DNA of 64,000 nt from Thiospirochaeta perfilievii. GTDB lineage: Bacteria > Spirochaetota > Spirochaetia > DSM-2461. The stretch's first letter is position 1; each line of letters starts with the position of its first letter. Location of the stretch: positions 1,426,001 through 1,490,000 of the forward strand of contig NZ_CP035807.1 of the NCBI RefSeq assembly GCF_008329945.1. The letters are read 5' to 3'. Made by a program: the position numbers and the translations under genes. The notes under the pieces were generated by a model. That model was not told the origin of the DNA. It saw nothing but the letters and a program-made list of their open reading frames with translations, and searched no databases. Shown piece after piece: positions 18,340 to 26,140 of this stretch.

Positions 18340-20616
18340 GTGAAATTCACAAACGGTTTTTGGTTACTTCAAGATGATGTAACAGTATTTAGTCCAATGG
18401 AAGTTCGGGATGGTGTAGAAGATAATAATAAATTAACCCTTTTTGCTCCCTCAGCTAAAATTACAGGTAGGGGTGATACCCTAAACAGACCACAACTTAC
18501 TGTTGAGCTAACATCCCCTATGGAAGATATTATTAAGGTTAAAATGTATCATCATAAAGGTGGAATAGATAATAGCCCTAAATTTGAACTAAACGAAAAA
18601 AGTGTAAAGCCTATAATACAAAACAAACAAGACTCTGTCTCTTTTAAATCAGGAAACTTAGAATTCTCTATCAAAGATAACAAAAAATGGGAAACACAGA
18701 TTAAATATAGTGATAAAGTTATTACAGGAAGCCAGTTAAAAGGTGCAGGTTTTGTAAAAAAAGATGATGGTTCTAACTATTTTAAAGAGCAATTAAACTT
18801 AGATGTAAACGAAACGATATATGGTCTTGGAGAGAGGTTTACTCCCTTTGTTAAAAATGGACAAGTAGTTGACACATGGAATGAAGATGGAGGAACATGC
18901 AGCGAGCAATCATATAAAAGCATTCCATTTTATCTATCTAATAAGGGTTATGGAATATTAGTAAACCATAGTGAAAAAGTATCTTTTGAAGTAGGGTCAG
19001 AAATTGTATCTAGAGTGCAGTTCTCTGTTCCCGGGGAATCTATAGAGTACTTTATTATCGGAGGGGAGACTCTAAAAGATGTTGTTAAAAATTATACTAG
19101 CTTAACTGGTAAACCAGGACTACCTCCAGCATGGTCTTTTGGCCTATGGTTAACAACATCTTTTACGACTAGTTACGATGAAGATACTGTAAACTCATTT
19201 ATTGATGGTATGTCAGATAGGGACATACCACTGCAAGTTTTTCACTTTGATTGTTTCTGGATGAAAGAGTTTCAATGGTGCGACTTTAAATGGGATTCAG
19301 AAGTTTTCCCAGATCCAGAAGGGATGTTAAAAAGATTAAAGGATAAAGGTCTTAAAAACTGCTTATGGATTAACTCATATATTGCTCAGAAATCATATAT
19401 GTTTGATGAGGGAGCACAAAACGGTTATCTTGTTAAAAACCCAGATGGATCAGTATGGCAAACTGACCTGTGGCAGGCAGGAATGGGGCTTGTAGACTTT
19501 ACAAATCCAGATGCAACAAAGTGGTATCAAGAAAAATTAAAAGAGCTAATAAATCAGGGTGTAGACTCTTTTAAAACTGATTTTGGCGAGAGGATTCCAA
19601 CTGATGTAGTCTATTTTGATGGTTCTGATCCTGTTAAAATGCATAACTACTATACTTACCTATACAATAAGGCTGTATATGAAGTTTTATTGGGAGCTAA
19701 GGGTGAAAAAGAGGCGATGCTATTTGCTAGATCTGCTACAGTTGGTGGACAAAAATTCCCTGTTCACTGGGGTGGAGATTGTTCTGCGACATACACCTCA
19801 ATGGCTGAATCCCTAAGGGGAGGATTATCCCTATGTCTATCCGGGTTTGGTTTCTGGAGCCACGATATTGGGGGGTTTGAACAGACAGCAGAGGCGGATC
19901 TATATAAAAGATGGGCAGCTTTTGGACTACTATCAACCCATAGTAGACTTCACGGTTCAGAGTCATACAGAGTTCCGTGGAATTTTGATGAAGAGGCTGT
20001 AGATGTTGTAAGATTCTTTACTAAACTAAAAAACAGCTTAATGCCATACCTATATAACAGTGCAATTTACACATCTAATACTGGGGTTCCAATGATGAGA
20101 GCAATGGTTTTAGAATATCCAGAAGATCCAGCATGTAAGTATTTAGATACGCAATATATGTTAGGAGACAATCTTTTAGTAGCCCCTATATTTAATGATA
20201 AGGGAGATGTTTCCTACTATCTTCCTAAAGGAGAGTGGACATCTCTAATAGATGGGTCAATAAGAGAAGGAAGTAAGTGGTACAGTGAAAACTACGACTA
20301 TATGTCTATCCCTCTAATGGTAAGAAATGGCTCTGTTATCCCCATGAATAGTGGAGATAAAACTACAGAGTATACCTACTCTAAGGGTGTAATCTTAAAA
20401 GCTTTTAACTTTAAAGATGGTGAGAGTGTAAAAACTGTAATAAATGAGAGTGACTACTCAGTTTCATTAGAAGTAACAATCAGTAGAAGTGGGGATAGTT
20501 TTATTATTAAAGCAGAAGGAGATACATCAGAGTGGAGTATTCAGTATAATAGTGGGAAAATTATAGATCTATCTGGTTTAAAAAATAAAACATTAAGCCT
20601 AGATCAGTTAAGATAG
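18340..20616 (+). CDS. yicI: GH31 alpha-xylosidase, YicI-like
   Basis: A 758-residue family 31 enzyme very like E. coli YicI, which releases alpha-1,6-linked xylose from xyloglucan oligosaccharides. The signature DCFWMKEFQWCDFKWD, the nucleophile Asp414 in SFKTDFGERIP and the acid/base Asp480 in HWGGDC sit at almost the same positions as in YicI (416 and 482). There is no signal peptide, so it is cytoplasmic. The start is GTG 18340 with an AAAGGAG site at 18326-18332. It follows the GH5 gene after about 95 bases and precedes the GH1 gene. It is the enzyme that most strongly marks this region as a xyloglucan pathway. Confidence 0.95.
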   Translation: MKFTNGFWLLQDDVTVFSPMEVRDGVEDNNKLTLFAPSAKITGRGDTLNRPQLTVELTSPMEDIIKVKMYHHKGGIDNSPKFELNEKSVKPIIQNKQDSVSFKSGNLEFSIKDNKKWETQIKYSDKVITGSQLKGAGFVKKDDGSNYFKEQLNLDVNETIYGLGERFTPFVKNGQVVDTWNEDGGTCSEQSYKSIPFYLSNKGYGILVNHSEKVSFEVGSEIVSRVQFSVPGESIEYFIIGGETLKDVVKNYTSLTGKPGLPPAWSFGLWLTTSFTTSYDEDTVNSFIDGMSDRDIPLQVFHFDCFWMKEFQWCDFKWDSEVFPDPEGMLKRLKDKGLKNCLWINSYIAQKSYMFDEGAQNGYLVKNPDGSVWQTDLWQAGMGLVDFTNPDATKWYQEKLKELINQGVDSFKTDFGERIPTDVVYFDGSDPVKMHNYYTYLYNKAVYEVLLGAKGEKEAMLFARSATVGGQKFPVHWGGDCSATYTSMAESLRGGLSLCLSGFGFWSHDIGGFEQTAEADLYKRWAAFGLLSTHSRLHGSESYRVPWNFDEEAVDVVRFFTKLKNSLMPYLYNSAIYTSNTGVPMMRAMVLEYPEDPACKYLDTQYMLGDNLLVAPIFNDKGDVSYYLPKGEWTSLIDGSIREGSKWYSENYDYMSIPLMVRNGSVIPMNSGDKTTEYTYSKGVILKAFNFKDGESVKTVINESDYSVSLEVTISRSGDSFIIKAEGDTSEWSIQYNSGKIIDLSGLKNKTLSLDQLR

Positions 20617-20730
20617 TTTATACTAAGGGGGTGTATATACTCCCTCTATTCATCTTTTAACTCTTTAATATCTAGTTTATAATGTTTACCTAAACATTCA
20701 TTGGCTATTTTAAAATAAAAGGAAAAAATT

Positions 20731-22092
20731 ATGGGTTTTAAAAAAGATTTTTTATGGGGTGCTGCGTCAGCTTCATATCAGATAGAGGGAGCATGGGATA
20801 AGGATGGGAAAGGGATGTCTACCTGGGACCACTTAACAGAAAAGCCTGGTGCGATATATCAGGGACACACCGGCAAAGTAGCATGCGACCACTACCACAG
20901 GTATAAAGAAGATATAGCATTAATGAAAGAGATGGGACTAAAATCCTATCGGTTCTCAATATCCTGGCCAAGGATTCTCCCAGATGGAATAGGAAAAATA
21001 AACCAAGCTGGATTGGATTTTTATAGTGATCTAGTTGATGAGTTATTAGCTAACGATATAATACCATTCCCAACACTATTCCATTGGGACTTCCCCTACG
21101 AACTCTATTTAAAAGGAGGCTGGTTAAATAGAGAGAGCTCTAATTGGTTTGCAGAGTATACTAAGGCTGTAGTAGAGAGATTATCAGATAGAGTTAATCA
21201 CTGGTTCACTCTTAATGAGCCCCAAGTATTTGTAGGACTTGGTCATATAACAGGAGAGCATGCCCCAGGCTTAAAACTTCAAAAGAGAGATATAATAACA
21301 ATAATCCACAATGTTTTACTAGCTCATGGGAAAAGTGTAAAGATGATTCGAGAGTTCTCTAAATTAGAAGCAAAAGTTGGGATGGCCCCAGTGTGTAATG
21401 TATTTATACCAGCAGATAATAACCCCAGGAGTATAGTTGCTGCAAGGGAAGCTATGTTTAGTAATAACAATGGAGAGCACTTCTCAGGTTGGTCAAACAC
21501 CTGGTGGTTAGACCCTGTCTATTTTGGAGAATACCCTAAAGATGGGCTATTGGAAGCAGAGAAATACCTACCCCCTACATGGAAGGAAGACCTAAAAACT
21601 ATTAGTCAGAAAGTTGATTTTCTAGGTAACAACCACTATCAGGGGTCCTATATTAAGGCAGATGAGAAGGGTAATCCAGAACATCAAAGACCTGAAATAG
21701 GAGAAGCATTAACAGGATTTAACTGGAGAGTAACCCCTGAAGGACTCTATTGGGGACCGAAATTCCTTTATGAGAGATACTCTAGTCCTTTAATTATTAC
21801 AGAGAATGGATTATCGAATAAAGATTGGGTAAGTATTGATGGAAAAGTTCACGATCCACAGAGGATAGACTTTACCCACAGATACCTTAGGGAGTATAAA
21901 AAAGCGGCTGAAGATGGAGTAGAAATAGAAGGATATTTTCACTGGTCAATAATGGATAACTTTGAGTGGGCCTTTGGATATAAAGAGAGATTTGGTTTAA
22001 TCCATGTAGATTTTAATACCCAAAAGAGAACAATAAAAGATTCTGGTTATTGGTATAAAAAAGTTATAGAGAGTAACGGAGAGAATCTTTAA
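20731..22092 (+). CDS. bglA: GH1 beta-glucosidase
   Basis: A 453-residue family 1 beta-glucosidase with the N-terminal signature FLWGAASASYQIEGAW. The acid/base is Glu163 in FTLNEPQ and the nucleophile is Glu358 in ITENGLS; the length is normal. It is cytoplasmic, with no signal. It would remove glucose from the non-reducing end of oligosaccharides once the GH31 enzyme has removed xylose, giving the alternating action needed for xyloglucan. Non-phospho substrates are expected, since the neighbourhood has ABC importers rather than PTS genes. The preceding gap (20617-20730) holds a weak imperfect hairpin near 20635-20650. Confidence 0.95.
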   Translation: MGFKKDFLWGAASASYQIEGAWDKDGKGMSTWDHLTEKPGAIYQGHTGKVACDHYHRYKEDIALMKEMGLKSYRFSISWPRILPDGIGKINQAGLDFYSDLVDELLANDIIPFPTLFHWDFPYELYLKGGWLNRESSNWFAEYTKAVVERLSDRVNHWFTLNEPQVFVGLGHITGEHAPGLKLQKRDIITIIHNVLLAHGKSVKMIREFSKLEAKVGMAPVCNVFIPADNNPRSIVAAREAMFSNNNGEHFSGWSNTWWLDPVYFGEYPKDGLLEAEKYLPPTWKEDLKTISQKVDFLGNNHYQGSYIKADEKGNPEHQRPEIGEALTGFNWRVTPEGLYWGPKFLYERYSSPLIITENGLSNKDWVSIDGKVHDPQRIDFTHRYLREYKKAAEDGVEIEGYFHWSIMDNFEWAFGYKERFGLIHVDFNTQKRTIKDSGYWYKKVIESNGENL

Positions 22093-22123
22093 AAAAAGAA
22101 ATAATAGTTGTAAAAAGGAAAAG

Positions 22124-22160
22124 GCTTCATATACTTTTGAATATGAGGCAAAAGTTTTTT
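22124..22160 (+). terminator. Hairpin over the hybrid kinase start, possible terminator of the GH1 gene
   Basis: GCTTCATAT (22124-22132) pairs with ATATGAGGC (22141-22149), with one G-U pair. A T run follows at 22154-22160. It fits a terminator for the GH1 transcript, but the stem holds the ATG of the next gene (22143) and so might also limit its translation. Confidence 0.45.
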
Positions 22161-25100
22161 TACACAACATTTATTTTATATTTAATTTTTATAACTCCAC
22201 AGTTGTACTCACAATCAGTTGTCGCAGGGTGTGAAATTTCATACCCTCCCTACTCCTTTGTTGACAACAATAATAATCCTCAAGGTTTTTCAGTAGAACT
22301 ACTAAATGCAGCATTAGAAGTTATGGGTTATGGCTACAAATACCAAATAGCACCATGGAGTGAAGTATTCCAAAAATTAAAAAATGGGGGCATCGATGTA
22401 CTACCTGTAGTAGGGATAACACCTGAAAGGGAAAGTATATTTGAATTTACAATTCCATATCTAACAATGCATGGTTCATTTGTTGTAAAAGAAGGTAGCA
22501 TGGTACCAAAGAGGCTAGAGCAGCTAGAGGATAAAAGCATTGCAGTAATGGAAAGTGATAATGCCCAAGAGTATCTTGATAGTCATAAGGATTTGGGCTT
22601 TTCTACAATATTAACAGAGACCTTTGAAGAAGCACTAATAATGTTATCTAAGGGGGAAGTTGATGCTGTTCTTATACAAAGATATTTAGCACATCAATTA
22701 GTAAGTCAGCTGAAATTAGAGAACTTAATAATCTCTGATAATCTAGTTGAAGATTTTAAACAAACTTTTACTTTTGCTGTAACAAAGGGAAATACAAAGC
22801 TGTTAAGTATACTAAATGAAGGGTTATCAATAGTAATAGCAAATGGTACATTTGAAAAACTTCAAAGCAAGTGGTTTTTAGCAAATTATAAGCTAAGAGA
22901 CTCGGGAAGATTGTTAATTTTTGGAGGTGATAATAACTATCCTCCATATGAGTATATTGATAAAAATGGTCAACCTGCCGGTTATAATGTAGATTTAACT
23001 AGGGCTATCGCCAGAGAGATGAATTTAGAAGTATATATACAACTAGGCCAGTGGAGTGATATCTATAACAAACTAAACAATGGCGAAATTGATGTTGTTC
23101 AGGGACTATTCTACTCTAAAAAAAGGGCTAAAACCCTAGCATTTTCATCCCCCCATACTGTAATAAAACATGTTATTGTCCATAGGGAGGATGAGTATAA
23201 AAATTTAACAAAGGATAACCTTGAAAACCTAAATATAGTTGTAATGAAGGGTGATATTATGGAGGGGTATCTTAATGACCAAAATATAAATAACAATATA
23301 ATATTGGCAAAAAACTATTCCCACGCTTTAGAACTACTATCAAATGGTGTTGGAGATTGTGCCTTGTTAGCACAAATCCCAGCTAACTACTGGGTTAAAA
23401 AAAATGGGATAAAAAACATTATAGTTGGACATAATGCGGTATTATCCCCTGAGCTTAATTATGGAACAATGGATTATAATAATAAACTTCTACTATCAAT
23501 AAATGAAGGGTTATCCATTTTAAAATCAACAGGTGAGTATAGAGAGATTTATACAAAGTGGTTTGGAGAGCTAGAAACTACAAGTTCCTTAAATCTACAA
23601 CCAATAAAAAGGGTTTTAATATATCTATTAGGTCCACTAACTCTAGTAGTTATACTTGTAATAATTTGGCTTAGATCCCTTAAGGTACAAATTAGAAAAA
23701 GGACTCATGAACTACTATTAAGTGAAAAAAAACTAGAAAATATTATAAATAGTGTTTCCTCTTTTATTTTTGTAATTGATATAAACAATAAAATTATTCA
23801 TAGAAATAATGTCGATATGAAGATTGTAGATGTAAAAAAAACTCCTATAATTGGTAGCTCATATAAAATCCTAAGTTTTATGAGGGATATCGATTTAGAT
23901 GAAATTTTCTTTAGCAAGCTGAACTCTAAGGACTATTTTCAAATAAAACATACAACAAAGGTAAATTTTTCAGATTATGATAATAATGAACAGTGGTTAC
24001 AGGTAATTCTAACACCATTAGATGAAGAGATATTTAATTCTCCAGTTGTTATTGGAACAGCAACAAATATAACAACATCAATAAAACAGGAAGAGGAAAA
24101 CATCAGTCTACAAAAGCAACTACTACATAAGAGTAAAATGGATGCTGTAGGTCAGTTAGCAGGAGGTATATCCCATGACTTCAATAACGTTTTAAGTGGT
24201 ATAATTAACTCTGCCCAACTAATTAAAATGACTCAGAAGTACTTAGATAATAAGGGGTTAAAATATGTAGAAATGATTTTAAAAGCTTCAACCCATGCAG
24301 AATCCCTAGTATCAAAACTTCTATCATTTAGTAAAAATACCAAGGAAGCAGAAAAAAGTGTAGATATCCACAAAATGATTAAAGAGACAGAGGCTATATT
24401 GCAAGAGACAATGGACAAATCCATAACTCTAATAACAAAATTAGAAGCTGAGGATTACAATGTTTTTGGGAATGAGTCTAGTCTCCATAGCAGCTTACTT
24501 AATCTCTGTATTAATGCTAATCATGCAATGAAGGGAGGAGGAAGATTATTAATCAAAACTGAAAATATACGCTTAGATGTGGAAGATTGTAATAGAATTG
24601 ATTTTGATCTAAAGCCTGGTAAATTTATTCTTATTAAAATTGAAGATAATGGGATAGGTATGAAGAGGGAAGTTCAAGAAAGAATATTTGAACCTTTTTA
24701 TACAACTAAGGGTCTGGGGGAAGGAACAGGTCTTGGTCTAGCTGCTGTTTATAATACAATACAAACCCATAAAGGTTTAATTGAAGTCGAAAGCGATTAT
24801 GGTTATGGTACATCCTTTAAAATATATATTCCAACATCCCAAATAGTTGAAGAGAGGGAAGAGACAAGTAGCAGTACCGTAGAGAGAGGAAAGGGGAGAA
24901 TTCTTTTTGTTGATGATGAGGAGATAAATAGGATTCTAGCTAAAGATATATTAGAGTCCCTTGGTTATAGTGTCATTTTGGCTAATGATGGGTTCGACGC
25001 AATAAATATCTATAAAGATAAAATGGAGAATATTGACTTAGTAATTTTAGACTATATGATGCCTCGAATGAATGGGAAGGAAACATTTATCAATCTAATG

Positions 25101-25253
25101 GACATTAATACAAATGTTAGGGTCATACTCTCTACTGGGTATTCAGACTCTGAGGCTGTTAACTTTATGAAGAGTCATGGACTGAATTTTATTATAAAAA
25201 AACCGTATAAAATAGCGGAATTAAGTGGGGTGATCAAAAAGTTATTATCTTAA
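22143..25253 (+). CDS. Hybrid sensor kinase with two periplasmic SBP_bac_3 domains
   Basis: About 1,036 residues, BvgS/EvgS-like. A signal segment is followed by two tandem bacterial solute-binding type 3 domains (VVAGCEISYPPYSFVDNN and LLIFGGDNNYPPYEYIDKNG start them). A membrane span (RVLIYLLGPLTLVVILVIIW), a PAS-like region, a HisKA with the phospho-His in LAGGISHDFNNVLSG, and a HATPase (DNGIGMKREVQERIFEPFYTTKGLGEGTGLGL) come next. The C-terminal receiver has Asp in LVILDYMMPRMNGKE. It should sense a small molecule in the periplasm. No separate response regulator or Hpt protein is encoded nearby. An alternative TTG start at 22137 adds two residues. It ends overlapping the convergent AraC gene by 4 bases. 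Confidence 0.9.
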   Translation: MRQKFFYTTFILYLIFITPQLYSQSVVAGCEISYPPYSFVDNNNNPQGFSVELLNAALEVMGYGYKYQIAPWSEVFQKLKNGGIDVLPVVGITPERESIFEFTIPYLTMHGSFVVKEGSMVPKRLEQLEDKSIAVMESDNAQEYLDSHKDLGFSTILTETFEEALIMLSKGEVDAVLIQRYLAHQLVSQLKLENLIISDNLVEDFKQTFTFAVTKGNTKLLSILNEGLSIVIANGTFEKLQSKWFLANYKLRDSGRLLIFGGDNNYPPYEYIDKNGQPAGYNVDLTRAIAREMNLEVYIQLGQWSDIYNKLNNGEIDVVQGLFYSKKRAKTLAFSSPHTVIKHVIVHREDEYKNLTKDNLENLNIVVMKGDIMEGYLNDQNINNNIILAKNYSHALELLSNGVGDCALLAQIPANYWVKKNGIKNIIVGHNAVLSPELNYGTMDYNNKLLLSINEGLSILKSTGEYREIYTKWFGELETTSSLNLQPIKRVLIYLLGPLTLVVILVIIWLRSLKVQIRKRTHELLLSEKKLENIINSVSSFIFVIDINNKIIHRNNVDMKIVDVKKTPIIGSSYKILSFMRDIDLDEIFFSKLNSKDYFQIKHTTKVNFSDYDNNEQWLQVILTPLDEEIFNSPVVIGTATNITTSIKQEEENISLQKQLLHKSKMDAVGQLAGGISHDFNNVLSGIINSAQLIKMTQKYLDNKGLKYVEMILKASTHAESLVSKLLSFSKNTKEAEKSVDIHKMIKETEAILQETMDKSITLITKLEAEDYNVFGNESSLHSSLLNLCINANHAMKGGGRLLIKTENIRLDVEDCNRIDFDLKPGKFILIKIEDNGIGMKREVQERIFEPFYTTKGLGEGTGLGLAAVYNTIQTHKGLIEVESDYGYGTSFKIYIPTSQIVEEREETSSSTVERGKGRILFVDDEEINRILAKDILESLGYSVILANDGFDAINIYKDKMENIDLVILDYMMPRMNGKETFINLMDINTNVRVILSTGYSDSEAVNFMKSHGLNFIIKKPYKIAELSGVIKKLLS

Positions 25254-26071
25254 ATAAACTTGTAGGTCTCCCTGTACTCCCTGGGTGTAAATCCACTTTT
25301 CTTTTTAAAAAAACGGGAAAAATATAGAGGATCTTGAAATTTCAACTCTCTAGCTATTTCTGAAACCAGAAGATCACTATTTATTAGTAAATCACATGCT
25401 AGAGATAGTTTTAAGTCCCCAATAAATCTATTTGGAGCAACACCAATATACTTTAACCAGTACCTTCTAAATGTAGGTAGAGCCATTCCGTTACTACTGG
25501 CTATCAAGTTAAAATCAAAATGACCTAATGGATCAGCCTTAATATTTTCAGCTATTTTATTAATAAATTTCTCCTTAGATGAAGTTTTATCAGTTGGTAT
25601 GTATAGGAAAGACTCATTTATACACCTCCAACATAGTAGATCTAACCTATCAGCAGGGAAAATAGTATTTTTTGCCTTAAGTAGATGTTCAATTTCATAT
25701 AACAACTTTGAACACTTCTGAAAACTATTTAACTTAAGAACTGGTTTATTAATATTAAAAATCCCACTATTAGTTAGAAGGTCATAATAACCTGCCTTAT
25801 ACATAATAAAGTACTCATCCCAGGTATCATCTGGTCCATAATTATTTGCTTCCCCAGGCCACTGTATTAATATAGCTGGAGCGGTAACCCTTATTTTTTG
25901 CCCTTTAGAAACATACCATCCATCTCCCCTTAAAATAAAAGAGAAATTACATGAGTTAAATGTCTGATACACTGTCTCAGTTTTGTTTATGATAAATCCA
26001 AAATCTGAAACCTCAGGGAGAAGTTTAATCTGTCGGTTATAGTGTCCTGTAAAATAGATCATTTTGTCCAT
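25250..26071 (-). CDS. AraC family transcriptional regulator
   Basis: A 273-residue regulator. The N-terminal region resembles a degenerate AraC ligand-binding cupin (SFILRGDGWYVSKGQKIRVTAPAILIQWPG). The C-terminal double helix-turn-helix is clear (FNLIASSNGMALPTFRRYWLKYIGVAP and LVSEIARELKFQDPLYFSRFFKKKSGFTPREYRE). It diverges from the GH52 beta-xylosidase gene with only 69 bases between them, so it probably controls that gene. Its tail overlaps the hybrid kinase stop by 4 bases. The effector is unknown; xylose or xylo-oligosaccharide is a guess from context. Confidence 0.9.
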   Translation of the reverse strand: MDKMIYFTGHYNRQIKLLPEVSDFGFIINKTETVYQTFNSCNFSFILRGDGWYVSKGQKIRVTAPAILIQWPGEANNYGPDDTWDEYFIMYKAGYYDLLTNSGIFNINKPVLKLNSFQKCSKLLYEIEHLLKAKNTIFPADRLDLLCWRCINESFLYIPTDKTSSKEKFINKIAENIKADPLGHFDFNLIASSNGMALPTFRRYWLKYIGVAPNRFIGDLKLSLACDLLINSDLLVSEIARELKFQDPLYFSRFFKKKSGFTPREYRETYKFI

Positions 26072-26095
26072 ATTATATATTATTTCATCTATTTT

Positions 26096-26122
26096 AAAGG
26101 AGGTGATTCAGTGTTATTTTGA
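26096..26122 (+). promoter_or_regulatory. Perfect Shine-Dalgarno followed by a three-codon ORF upstream of the GH52 gene
   Basis: AAAGGAGGTGA at 26096-26106 is fully complementary to the 16S rRNA tail. It is followed 7 bases after the GGAGG by GTG TTA TTT TGA (26111-26122). The real GH52 gene has its own AAAGGAG and ATG 18 bases further on. A minimal leader ORF, ribosome standby site or translational coupling device is possible. Confidence 0.4.
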
Positions 26123-26140
26123 AAAAAAGGAGATTTAATT

